From Brevundimonas sp. (GTDB lineage Bacteria > Pseudomonadota > Alphaproteobacteria > Caulobacterales > Caulobacteraceae): 16,611 bases of DNA. A program made the position numbers and the translations under genes. The stretch is from contig JAVHYH010000047.1 of the NCBI GenBank assembly GCA_031119155.1, forward strand, positions 1 through 16,611, given 5' to 3'. The notes below the pieces were generated by a model, which was not told the origin of the DNA, made no database searches, and saw only the letters and a program-made list of their open reading frames with translations. This document shows, in pieces, positions 6,156 to 13,942 of the stretch (positions within the stretch are counted from its first letter, which is position 1; each line of letters begins with the position of its first letter).

Positions 6156-7204
6156 GCCGCTCCAGCTTTGACCAGCTGTGGCGCGATATCAACAGCTGAG
6201 TTGCAGGAATGCGGCAGGTGCGACCACAGCTCCGTGAGCGCCGCCTCGACCTGTTCCGGCGTTTCGAGGCGGCAGAGCCGGCTCTTGGCGGCGCGGCGCT
6301 CCAGCGGATCGGCGGGCCAGGGCGCCTGCTCGACGTACCAGCCCAGATGCTTGCGGAACATCTTCAGCCCCAGCGGCAGGCCATAGAAGGCGACGGAGCC
6401 GCGCAGATGCTCGATGACGATGGCCAGCCGTTCCTCGCGATCCGGCTCCTGCAGCACGGTCCCGTCGGCCAGCGCCCGTTCCAGATGCGCCGCCAGCCAG
6501 GGCCGGCCATAGACGCCCCGGCCCAGCATCAGGGCGTCGGCATTCGACTGGCGCAGGGCCTCGCGCGCATCGTCGGCGGTCAGGATGTCGCCGTTGACCA
6601 CGACCGGAATGGACACGGCCGCCTTCACATCGGCCACGGCGGTCCAGTCGGCGCGACCGGTATAGAACTGCTGACGGGTACGGCCGTGCACCGTCACCGC
6701 CTTGACCCCGATCTCCTCGGCGCGTCTGGCGATGAAGGGGGCGTTGCGGCTGGCGTCGTCCCAGCCGAGGCGCATCTTGACGGTCACCGGGCGGCTGGTG
6801 GCGCTCACCGCCGCCTCGATCAGGCGGCAGGCCAGATCGGGCGTCCGCATCAGGGCCGAGCCGCAGGCGGCGCCGGTGACTTCCTTGGCCGGGCAGCCGA
6901 AATTCAGATCGACGATGTCCGCGCCCGCCTTCTCGGCCATGCGCGCGCCCTCGGCCATCGCGCCCGGATCGCGCCCGACCAGTTGGATCACCGTCAGGGG
7001 CAGACCTTCTCCGACAGCCGCGCGACGCACCACGTCCGGCCTCGCCCGCGCCAGCTCGGCGGCGGCGACCATCTCGGTCGCCACATAGGCCGCGCCCAGC
7101 CGCGAGGCGAGCAGGCGGAACGGGAGATCGGTGATCCCGGTCATGGGCGCGGTCAGCACCCGTCCGGGCACCCACACGTCGCCAATCTGAAGGCCTGCGT
7201 TCAT
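6152..7204 (-). CDS. dusB: tRNA-dihydrouridine synthase DusB (NifR3 family)
   Basis: 350 residues. An FMN enzyme that reduces specific uridines in tRNA to dihydrouridine using NADPH. Signatures in order: APMTGITDLPFR (19-30), the NFGCPAKEVTGAACGSALM active-site segment (101-119) with catalytic cysteine C104, TVKMRLGW (141-148), TVHGRTRQQFY (171-181), and the FMN phosphate-binding parts VNGDI (203-207) and LGRGVYGRPW (227-236). The start at 7204 was chosen because it matches the family N-terminus and has AAGGGG about 4 bases before the ATG. The open frame extends far upstream over ispDF, but that extension is a shadow. In alphaproteobacteria this gene (nifR3) typically heads the ntr operon. 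Here its stop overlaps the ntrY start directly. It diverges from ispDF with only 64 bases between the starts, so both promoters must fit there or overlap the coding ends. Confidence 0.95.
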   Translation of the reverse strand: MNAGLQIGDVWVPGRVLTAPMTGITDLPFRLLASRLGAAYVATEMVAAAELARARPDVVRRAAVGEGLPLTVIQLVGRDPGAMAEGARMAEKAGADIVDLNFGCPAKEVTGAACGSALMRTPDLACRLIEAAVSATSRPVTVKMRLGWDDASRNAPFIARRAEEIGVKAVTVHGRTRQQFYTGRADWTAVADVKAAVSIPVVVNGDILTADDAREALRQSNADALMLGRGVYGRPWLAAHLERALADGTVLQEPDREERLAIVIEHLRGSVAFYGLPLGLKMFRKHLGWYVEQAPWPADPLERRAAKSRLCRLETPEQVEAALTELWSHLPHSCNSAVDIAPQLVKAGAA

Positions 7205-7268
7205 CCGCCCCTTACCGCCGTTCGAACCGCTCTCGTCAAGCATGACGGCGGCGATTAGAAGGCCGGGC

Positions 7269-8426
7269 ATGACTTCCGCCCTCCCCGCCTTCGCCGCCGT
7301 CATCGTCGCCGCCGGTTCCGGAACCCGCTCCGGCGGGGCCAAGCAATGGCGCCTGCTCGGCGGCAAGCCGGTGATCCGCTGGTCGGTCGAGGCCTTGCTG
7401 GACGCCGGGGCGCAGGAGGTCGTCGTGGTGATCCCGACCGGCGCAGAAGCGGAAGCCGCCGAGGCGCTGAAAGGCCTGACCGGCTGGCGCACGGTTCCGG
7501 GCGGCGCGACGCGCGCGGACTCGGTCCGGGCCGGGTTGGCGGCGCTGGGCGGCCTGGACGCGCGGCCCGTGCTGGTGCACGACGCCGCCCGCCCCTTCCT
7601 GTCCGCCGCCGTGATCGCGCGCTGCATCGAGGCCCTGTCAGAGGCCGACGGCGCCCTGCCCGCCCTGCCGGTGGCCGACAGCCTGCGCCGGGCCGTGGAC
7701 GGCATGGTCGCCGGGTCGGTGGAGCGCGAGGCCCTGTGGCGCGCCCAGACCCCGCAGGCCTTCTCGCTGAAAACCCTGACCGACGCCTACGCCCGCTGGC
7801 CCGCCGATGAAGCCGCCACCGACGAGGCGACCGTGGTCGAACGCGCGGGTGGGCGCGTGAAGATCGTCGAGGGCGACGCCCGCCTGATGAAGCTGACCTA
7901 CCCCGAGGATTTCGCCATGGCCGAGGCCCTGATCCCCCGCACCGTCCGCATCGGTCAGGGCTATGACGTCCACCGCTGGGGTCCGGGAACATCGGTCTGG
8001 TTGTGCGGCCTCGAGATTCCCCACGACCAGACCCTGATCGGCCATTCGGACGCCGACGCGGGCCTGCACGCCCTGACCGACGCCATCCTCGGCGCCATCG
8101 GCGAAGGCGACATCGGCGACCACTTCCCGCCCACCGACGACAAATGGAAGGGCGCGGCCTCGGACCTGTTCCTGAAGCATGCCGCCGGTCTGGTCGTCGC
8201 GCGCGGCGGCCGCATCTCCAACGTGGATGTCACCCTGATCTGCGAGCGGCCCAAGGTGAAGCCGCACCGTCAGGCGATGCGCGAACGGCTGGCCGACATC
8301 CTCGACATTCCGCTGGACGCCGTCAGCGTGAAGGCGACCACCAGCGAGGGCCTCGGCTTCACCGGCCGCAGCGAGGGCCTGGCGGCCCAGGCCGTGGCGA
8401 CGGTCGAACTGCCCGCCCGGCTCTGA
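7269..8426 (+). CDS. ispDF: Bifunctional IspD/IspF enzyme of the MEP isoprenoid pathway
   Basis: 385 residues combining two steps of the non-mevalonate pathway. The N-terminal IspD domain (about 1-222) attaches CMP from CTP to 2-C-methyl-D-erythritol 4-phosphate. It shows VIVAAGSGTRSGGAKQW (11-27), VLVHDAARPF (101-110) and RAQTPQAF (158-165). The C-terminal IspF domain (about 226-385) closes the ring to MEcPP. It shows GQGYDVHR (229-236), GHSDADAGLHALTDAILGA (258-276), GDIGDHFPPTD (280-290) and KATTSEGLGFTGR (355-367), including the metal-binding Asp/His residues. IspE, the intervening enzyme, is not in the window. The start at 7269 has AGAAGG about 7 bases upstream and fits the IspD N-terminus; an earlier ATG at 7242 would add nine residues and has no good SD. 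Such IspDF fusions are common in alphaproteobacteria. Confidence 0.96.
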   Translation: MTSALPAFAAVIVAAGSGTRSGGAKQWRLLGGKPVIRWSVEALLDAGAQEVVVVIPTGAEAEAAEALKGLTGWRTVPGGATRADSVRAGLAALGGLDARPVLVHDAARPFLSAAVIARCIEALSEADGALPALPVADSLRRAVDGMVAGSVEREALWRAQTPQAFSLKTLTDAYARWPADEAATDEATVVERAGGRVKIVEGDARLMKLTYPEDFAMAEALIPRTVRIGQGYDVHRWGPGTSVWLCGLEIPHDQTLIGHSDADAGLHALTDAILGAIGEGDIGDHFPPTDDKWKGAASDLFLKHAAGLVVARGGRISNVDVTLICERPKVKPHRQAMRERLADILDIPLDAVSVKATTSEGLGFTGRSEGLAAQAVATVELPARL

Positions 8427-8433
8427 GCCCCGC

Positions 8434-10731
8434 CTAGAGCGGGCGCTCCTTCGGCGGGAACTGGCTGCGCCACAGGGCGCCGAACAGGTTCACATAGTCA
8501 TCCGTCCACGGCCGCACCGGGGTCTCGACCACGGACCTCCAGCGCCGGTCACGGGCGAAGTCCGCCAGCCCTTCCGCCGTCGGCGACATTACGACCGCCT
8601 CGGTGGAGGCCTCGGCCATCGACGGCATGTCCCCGCTCTCGATGTAGAGCTGGTGCAGCAGCGGCACGCCCAGCTCCTGCGCCGCCGCGACGGCCGGCAG
8701 GGTGATGTCGAGGTTGCGGTTCGACAGGTGCAGCAGCACCACGCCGTTCGGCTTCAGCAGCTTCAGATAGCCCTGGATCGCCTCGATGGTCAGCAGGTGA
8801 GTCGGCACCGCGTCCGACGAGAAGGCGTCGATGATCAGCAGGTCATAGCTGCCGGCCGGTTGCTGGTTCAGCGTCAAGCGGGCGTCGCCCAGCACCGTCT
8901 CGATCGGCCCCTCGGCGCATTTCGAGATGTAGCTGAACCATTTCGGATCACGGGCCAGACGGTCCACCATCGGGTCGATCTCGAAGAAGGTCATGCGGTC
9001 GCCGGCGCGCTTGTAGGCCGCCATCGCGCCGGAGCCCTGCCCCACCACGCCGATGTTGGCCGCCGGTCCGCGCCCGCGCATCATCAGGGCGGACTGACCG
9101 ATCGGCGTGTTGACGTTGTAATAGAGGGTGGGCGCGCACTGGTTCTGCCCCTCCTGCGCCTGCGCCCCATGCAGGGTCGTGCCGTGCATCATCACATGGA
9201 CATCCCCGCCCATCCGCACATCCGGGACGTTGGCGATCCGCATCACGCCGAAGAAGCTGCGCTCGGAATGGCTCCAGTCATAGCCCCGGGCGATCCACTG
9301 GGACGACAGGGCGACCATCACCAGAATGGCGGTGAAGACCAGCGCGCGATCCCGCGCGAGGAAGGCGCAGATGACCGCGGGAACCAGCATGACCATCGCC
9401 AGCTGGGCCATGCCGAGCGGGAACATGCTGTGGAAGGTCGCCCGGGCGGAATCGTTGGAGTCCAGCCACAGCGACAGCAGCACCGGCGACGCCGCCACCG
9501 CGGCCGCCGCCACGATGACGCCGATGTACTGGCCGTCCAGACGTCCCCTGCCCCACGGCCGCAGCAGGCCGACGAGCACCAGCACCAGCGGATACTCCCA
9601 CACCATGTTGAAGATCATCGGCGCGACCAGCGCCGTGAAGGCGCCCCCGACCACGCCGCCCAGCGACATCAGCAGGTAGAACTCGGTCAGCCGGTCCGGC
9701 GCGGGCCGTCGCGCCGCCATCAGCTGGTGGCACATCAGGGTCGTGAAGAAGAAGGCGATGATGTTGATGCCGAACGCCATGCCCCAGTTGGCCGAGCGGA
9801 AGGCCACCAGCAGCACGCAGACCGCTCCCGCCGCGGCCTGAATGATCAGGGTCATCGGCAGCGGGATCCACGGCCGGTTCTGGAAGGCGATGACGAAGGT
9901 CAGCAGGTAGAGCGCCAGCGGGATGACCCACAGGAAGGGCGCCGAGGCCACGTCGGTCGACAGGTGGGCCGTCACGCCCAGCATCAGGCTGGACGGCGCG
10001 GCGGCCAGCAGGATCAGGATCCCCTTTTCCTTCCAGGCGATCGGCGCGCTCTTCGCCAGCGGCGCGGGCTCGGTCGAGCGGTCCAGACGGCGGCTCCACA
10101 CCACCAGCGCCAGGGCCACCACCAGGAAGACGAAGACGCCATAGCCGCCGGTCCAGCCCCAGCGCTGGCCCGACAGGGTGGTCAGCGGCTCGATCAGGAT
10201 CGGATAGGACAGCAGGGCCAGGAAGCTGCCGAGGTTCGAAGCCGCATAGAGGACATAGGGGTTCTTGCCGTCCGGATGACCGGCGCGAACGCGGGCGTAC
10301 CAGGCCTGCAGCAGGGGCGCGGTGGCCGACAGCACGGCGAAGGGCGCGCCGACCGACAGGGCCAGGGTCGCCAGCAGCCACCAGATCGGCGCCGACGGGT
10401 TCGGGTCGCCCAGCCAGCCGTTGATGTGCAGCGGCAGGAACAGGGCCGCCGCCGCCAGCAGGGCCAGATGGATGCCGACCTGCAGCTTGATCGAGCCGAT
10501 CCGCTGCACCGCGTGGGCATAGCCGTAGCCAGCCAGCAGCGCCGTCTGGAAGAACACCATCGAGGTGTTCCAGACCGAGGGCGAACCGCCCAGCATCGGC
10601 AGGACCAGCTTGGTCACCATCGGCTGGACCACGAAGACCAGCGACGCCGACGTAAAGATGGCGATGGCGAACAGAAGCGGGGTCAGGCGATCGGCCGGCG
10701 GCGTCGCCGTGTCGATGGTGGTGTCGCTCAT
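8434..10731 (-). CDS. Multi-pass membrane protein fused to a spermidine-synthase-like domain
   Basis: 765 residues. Residues about 16-480 are hydrophobic with many membrane spans (for example 18-36, 86-102, 117-136, 198-212, 238-253, 266-283, 295-311, 319-336, 355-373, 381-391, 403-420, 440-458, 464-480). The C-terminal part (about 490-765) is cytosolic and resembles a spermidine synthase / Rossmann methyltransferase fold. It contains RSFFGVMRIANV (491-502), MHGTTLHGAQ (515-524), a nucleotide-binding loop GVVGQGSGAM (561-570), acidic FFEIDP (582-587), GDARL (615-619) and IIDAFSSDAVPTHL (633-646). This is the family usually labelled fused MFS/spermidine synthase. Polyamine synthesis has not been shown for most members, so the real reaction is unknown. 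SD-like GGGGCGGG precedes the ATG. It is convergent with ispDF (7 bases between stops) and divergent from pncC. Confidence 0.85.
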   Translation of the reverse strand: MSDTTIDTATPPADRLTPLLFAIAIFTSASLVFVVQPMVTKLVLPMLGGSPSVWNTSMVFFQTALLAGYGYAHAVQRIGSIKLQVGIHLALLAAAALFLPLHINGWLGDPNPSAPIWWLLATLALSVGAPFAVLSATAPLLQAWYARVRAGHPDGKNPYVLYAASNLGSFLALLSYPILIEPLTTLSGQRWGWTGGYGVFVFLVVALALVVWSRRLDRSTEPAPLAKSAPIAWKEKGILILLAAAPSSLMLGVTAHLSTDVASAPFLWVIPLALYLLTFVIAFQNRPWIPLPMTLIIQAAAGAVCVLLVAFRSANWGMAFGINIIAFFFTTLMCHQLMAARRPAPDRLTEFYLLMSLGGVVGGAFTALVAPMIFNMVWEYPLVLVLVGLLRPWGRGRLDGQYIGVIVAAAAVAASPVLLSLWLDSNDSARATFHSMFPLGMAQLAMVMLVPAVICAFLARDRALVFTAILVMVALSSQWIARGYDWSHSERSFFGVMRIANVPDVRMGGDVHVMMHGTTLHGAQAQEGQNQCAPTLYYNVNTPIGQSALMMRGRGPAANIGVVGQGSGAMAAYKRAGDRMTFFEIDPMVDRLARDPKWFSYISKCAEGPIETVLGDARLTLNQQPAGSYDLLIIDAFSSDAVPTHLLTIEAIQGYLKLLKPNGVVLLHLSNRNLDITLPAVAAAQELGVPLLHQLYIESGDMPSMAEASTEAVVMSPTAEGLADFARDRRWRSVVETPVRPWTDDYVNLFGALWRSQFPPKERPL

Positions 10732-10806
10732 GCCCGCCCCGTATGCTGCCGTCCGAATGACGCGCGGTCAGCCTAGACCGACTCGCCGCCCCCTCGGAAA
10801 GCCCCG

Positions 10807-11298
10807 ATGTTCCCGCAAGATATCCAGACCCTCGCTAAACAGATCATTACGCAGGCCTCGGCCAGGGGTCTGATGGTCGCCACCGCCGAAAGCTGCACCG
10901 GCGGACTGGTCGCCGGTGCCCTGACCGATGTGGCCGGGTCCTCGGCGGTGGTGGACCGGGGCTTCGTCACCTACAGCAACGCCGCAAAGACCGCGCTGGT
11001 GGGCGTTCCGGCCGATCTGATCATCGCGCACGGGGCCGTCTCCGAGCCGGTCGCGCGGGCCATGGCCGAGGGCGCCGTCGCCCGCTCCGAAGCGGCGGTC
11101 TCGGTGGCGATCACGGGCATCGCCGGCCCCGGCGGCGGCTCGGACGACAAGCCGGTGGGACTGGTTCACTTCGCCGCAGCCGGACCGGCGGGCGTCGTCC
11201 ATGCCGCGCATCGTTTCGGCGACATCGGTCGCGAACAGGTGCGTCTGGCCAGCGTGCGGGTTGCGCTTGAGATGCTGCTGGACCGGATCGGCGCATGA
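10807..11298 (+). CDS. pncC: CinA C-terminal family nicotinamide-nucleotide amidase (PncC type)
   Basis: 163 residues, matching the stand-alone C-terminal domain of CinA. Proteins of this type hydrolyse nicotinamide mononucleotide to nicotinate mononucleotide plus ammonia, recycling NAD breakdown products. Signature segments are TAESCTGGLVAGALTDVAGSS (26-46) with the likely catalytic serine S29, FVTYSNAAK (53-61), VSEPVARAMAEGA (78-90) and AITGIAGPGGGSDDKPVGLV (101-120). No N-terminal molybdopterin-binding-like CinA domain is present, so this is not full CinA. GGAAAG lies about 6 bases before the ATG. The stop overlaps the start of tusA by 4 bases (ATGA, 11295-11298), implying coupled translation. 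The activity assignment follows the family and was not seen directly. Confidence 0.9.
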   Translation: MFPQDIQTLAKQIITQASARGLMVATAESCTGGLVAGALTDVAGSSAVVDRGFVTYSNAAKTALVGVPADLIIAHGAVSEPVARAMAEGAVARSEAAVSVAITGIAGPGGGSDDKPVGLVHFAAAGPAGVVHAAHRFGDIGREQVRLASVRVALEMLLDRIGA

Positions 11299-11528
11299 CC
11301 GTCATCGACGCGCGCGGCCACCGCTGCCCGACGCCCAGCCTGAAGCTTCAGAAGGCCTTCCGCGCCGCCGGGCCGGGCGAACAGCTGACCCTGCTGGCCA
11401 CCGACCCGATGGCCCGGATCGACGTGCCCTTCCTGATGAAGGATCTGGGCGGCGAGGTGCTGTCGATCAGCGAGACCGACGGCGTCCTGACTATCGTGGT
11501 CGCGACGCCCGGCGCTCCGACAGGCTGA
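11295..11528 (+). CDS. tusA: TusA/SirA-family sulfur-carrier protein
   Basis: 77 residues with the hallmark N-terminal CPxP motif (C11-P-T-P14) in ARGHRCPTPSLKLQKAF. C11 is the residue that carries persulfide sulfur in TusA, where it feeds 2-thiouridine formation in tRNA and molybdenum-cofactor chemistry. The rest shows the beta-alpha-beta-alpha pattern with LTLLATDPMARIDVPFLMKDLG (31-52) and a final strand VLTIVV. Whether it is the tRNA-modifying TusA or another SirA-like carrier cannot be decided; no other tus gene is present. It is coupled to pncC through ATGA. Its last 38 bases overlap the 3' end of the convergent yihY-type gene. Confidence 0.87.
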   Translation: MTVIDARGHRCPTPSLKLQKAFRAAGPGEQLTLLATDPMARIDVPFLMKDLGGEVLSISETDGVLTIVVATPGAPTG

Positions 11529-12435
11529 CCACGGTCTTGTCCGTCTCGCCGTCCGCCGTCGCGGGCGCGGGGTCGGCCGCCTTCATCTCGCGGGCGGCGA
11601 TCTCCATCTCGGTGGTGAAGGCGCCGCCGTAGAAGATGGCGTTGACGTTCCACGACAGCCAGATCAGCAGCACCACCACGGCGCCGACCGAGCCGTAGGT
11701 CGCGCCCAGCGGGGCGATCTGCTCGACATAGATGGCGCACAGCCAGGACGAGATGGTCGACATCACCGTCGCCACCAAACCGCCCGCGATAGACGGAATC
11801 CACGCCACCGGCGTCGTGTGGGACATGGCGTAGCGGTAGAGCATGGTCAGGCCGATCGCGAGGCCGAGCGCCGGCCACAGGCCGTCCAGCGACAGCCCGC
11901 CCGCGACCCCGACCGCGCCGGGCCCGGTGTGCTCCAGCAGGCGCGAGGTCACCACGGCGCCCGACACCACGGTGAACAGGGCGAAGGCGAACAGCGCGAC
12001 GAAGAAGGCCAGCAGATTGAATTTGAAGAAGCCGTGCGGCTCGGTCTCGTCATGGATCAGGTTCAGCCCCGCCAGCAGGGCCTTGAAACCCCGGTGCGCG
12101 GCATAGGCGCCGATGACGAGGGCGAAGAAGCTCTGGGCCGAGACGGTGCTGGCCGAGGCGTTGGCCAGCCGCTCGATCTCCTGCTGGAAGATGGCGCGCG
12201 CCGCATGGGGCATGACGTCGGCCAGGGCCGCCGCCTGCTCGCTCACCTGCCCGATGGACAGGACGACCTTGTAGAAGCCGATCAGGATGGCGATGGCCGG
12301 GAAGACGGCCAGCAGGGCGAAGAAGGAGACGCCGCCCGTATAGAGCATCACGTCACGGCCCCAGCTGCGGGCGAAGGCCCGGACAGCCAGCCGCCCCCAC
12401 AGCTTCGGCGCCGCCCAACGCATCGCCGCGCCCAT
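11491..12435 (-). CDS. YihY/BrkB (UPF0761) family inner-membrane protein
   Basis: 314 residues with about six membrane segments (roughly 33-58, 101-122, 139-162, 185-200, 212-235, 249-268). Family-typical pieces are YTGGVSFFALLAVFPAIAILIG (32-53), AYAAHRGFKALLAGLN (110-125) and GATYGSVGAVVVLLIWLSWNVNAIFYGGAF near the end (244-273). Members were once labelled ribonuclease BN in error. The molecular function is unknown, so no gene symbol is given. The tail after 280 is hydrophilic. The start at 12435 gives the usual length and has a weak CAGG upstream; ATG 12423 is an alternative, and the longer frame back to 12624 is not membrane-protein-like. It is divergent from the popA-like gene across about 180 bases in which I see no clear promoter. 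It overlaps tusA tail-to-tail by 38 bases. Confidence 0.88.
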   Translation of the reverse strand: MGAAMRWAAPKLWGRLAVRAFARSWGRDVMLYTGGVSFFALLAVFPAIAILIGFYKVVLSIGQVSEQAAALADVMPHAARAIFQQEIERLANASASTVSAQSFFALVIGAYAAHRGFKALLAGLNLIHDETEPHGFFKFNLLAFFVALFAFALFTVVSGAVVTSRLLEHTGPGAVGVAGGLSLDGLWPALGLAIGLTMLYRYAMSHTTPVAWIPSIAGGLVATVMSTISSWLCAIYVEQIAPLGATYGSVGAVVVLLIWLSWNVNAIFYGGAFTTEMEIAAREMKAADPAPATADGETDKTVVSLSERRASRPR

Positions 12436-12617
12436 TTCAGAACCTGATTGCAAACCCGTACCCGCAGCCGCCCAAGGCCGCAGGTTTACTCCAATTCGGC
12501 CGCATGGGAACCGGGCAGGAATTTCCGTAGGTCCGCCCGTTGCTTCCGAACGGCGGTCATCGCTATGGTCCGCCCGAACGACCGCCCGGGGGTAGGGCGA
12601 TCCGGAGTGTCCGTCCT

Positions 12618-13931
12618 TTGCCAATTGATCCGCGCATTCTGGTCGTCGCCCCGGATGACGACCTGATCGGCCCCCTGTGTCAGGGGCTGGACGCGCTCGG
12701 TTGGCGCACCGTCACCGCCCGCTCGCTGGCCGGCGCCGTGCAGGTGCTGATCGACTGGCCGCTGGAGGCGGTGATTCTCGACGGCAGCCTGCCCGAGGCC
12801 GAGGAAGGCGTGCGGGCCATGCGCCAGACCGTCTCCCCGCGCCGCCTGCCGGTCATGGCCATCGGCCCGGCGACCGCCGACTGGGACGCGGACCTGGCCG
12901 ACATCGCCATGTCCGCCCCGCCGCATGCCGCCCAGGCCGCCATCCGGCTGGAGAACCTGGTCCGCACCGCCATCGCCGAGGAAGAGGTCAGCCTGCGCGA
13001 GGCCACCTTCGCGGCGCGCGGCGAACCCCTGACCACGCCCGAAATCGAGACCGCCCCCCTGCGCGTACTGGCGGCGGGCAAGCCGGACCGGCATTTCCTC
13101 GCCCTGTCCAACGCCCTGACCGCGCTGGACTGCGAGGTCGTCGCCGCGCCGACGCCCTACACCGCCTTCGACTATCTGCATGAGCGCGCCTTCGACGCCG
13201 CCGTGCTGTGGGGCGCCGAGGACCACGCCCCGGCCCTGTCCATCGCCTCGGGCATGAAGCGGAACACCCGGCTCTATCATGTGCCGGCGATCCTCTATCT
13301 GCGCGGCGCCGGCGAGATCAATCTGGCCGAACTGTACAACCGCGGCTTCGCCGATGTGGCCGCCGCCGACACGCCGGAGGAGGAAACCGCCCGCCGCGTC
13401 GTCGCCCTCGCCCGCGCCCATCGCCGCCATGTCGCCATCCGCCGGGCGCTGGAGAGCGCGCGCGGCTCCGGTCTGACCGATCCAGCCACCGGCCTGTTCA
13501 CCCCCGAGCTCTTCGCCAGCCATCTGGCCCGCGTGGCCGAGGGCGCCCGCCTGCGCCGTCGTCCGCTGTCGGTCGCCGTGCTGCGCGTCGCCGAGACCGA
13601 GGCCGTGACCGCCGCGCGCGAGGGCGGCTGGCTGGACCGCGCCCTGCCCCAGATCGGCGCCATGGTCTCGCGCCTGATCCGCACCGAGGACACCGCCGCC
13701 CGCCTGTCGGCGGACGTCTTCGCCCTGGCCCTGCCCGCCACCCGCAGCGCGGCCGCCCGCATCGCCGCCGACCGCATCGCCGCCGTCATCAGCTGCACCG
13801 CCTTCGACGCCGGCCCCGACCGCTCGCCCGTCGTGGTCGAGTTCGAGGTCGGCGTGGCGGAAGTCATGCCGGGCGAGTCGCCGGCGGTGGTGCTGGAGCG
13901 GGCTTCGAAGGATATCCGGTCCCCTGCTTAG
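12618..13931 (+). CDS. popA: PopA-like REC-REC-degenerate GGDEF c-di-GMP effector
   Basis: 437 residues from the TTG at 12618. REC1 (about 6-115) has acidic D13-D15 and a phospho-acceptor-like D55 in AVILDGSLP. REC2 (about 148-260) is degenerate: the acceptor position in DAAVLWGAED is W. A GGDEF-type domain (about 283-437) starts with LTDPATGLFTPELF. The active-site GGDEF is replaced by SADVF (364-368), while an RxxD inhibitory site (R355-T-E-D358) sits five residues before it, exactly where PleD has its I-site. The layout is therefore a diguanylate-cyclase relative that has lost catalysis but may still bind c-di-GMP. This is the description of Caulobacter PopA, which at the pole directs CtrA for ClpXP proteolysis. 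The start is uncertain: TTG 12618 has CGGAG about 10 bases upstream and fits the REC1 start; TTG 12540 would add 26 residues. The popA name rests on architecture. Confidence 0.75.
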   Translation: MPIDPRILVVAPDDDLIGPLCQGLDALGWRTVTARSLAGAVQVLIDWPLEAVILDGSLPEAEEGVRAMRQTVSPRRLPVMAIGPATADWDADLADIAMSAPPHAAQAAIRLENLVRTAIAEEEVSLREATFAARGEPLTTPEIETAPLRVLAAGKPDRHFLALSNALTALDCEVVAAPTPYTAFDYLHERAFDAAVLWGAEDHAPALSIASGMKRNTRLYHVPAILYLRGAGEINLAELYNRGFADVAAADTPEEETARRVVALARAHRRHVAIRRALESARGSGLTDPATGLFTPELFASHLARVAEGARLRRRPLSVAVLRVAETEAVTAAREGGWLDRALPQIGAMVSRLIRTEDTAARLSADVFALALPATRSAAARIAADRIAAVISCTAFDAGPDRSPVVVEFEVGVAEVMPGESPAVVLERASKDIRSPA

Positions 13932-13942
13932 CGAGTGACCCC

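Noticed and set aside
7205..7705. N-terminal extension of DusB over ispDF
   Set aside because: It is antisense to the IspD catalytic domain, has low-complexity composition, and there is a good SD at the internal ATG at 7204.
8411..8448. Hairpin-like sequence between the convergent stops of ispDF and the membrane/spermidine-synthase-like gene
   Set aside because: The GCCCG/CGGGC and CTCT/AGAG pairing needs a bulge and there is no T-run on either strand, so a terminator call is not supported.
8653..10776. 707-codon plus-strand open frame opposite the fused membrane/spermidine-synthase-like gene
   Set aside because: The translation is an Arg/Gln/His/Gly-rich antisense product with no domain; the minus strand encodes a coherent membrane protein with recognisable motifs.
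12436..12617. Divergent spacer between the YihY-family gene and the popA-like gene, searched for a CtrA-type TTAA-N7-TTAA box or sigma-70 elements
   Set aside because: No TTAA pair and no convincing -35/-10 combination was found.
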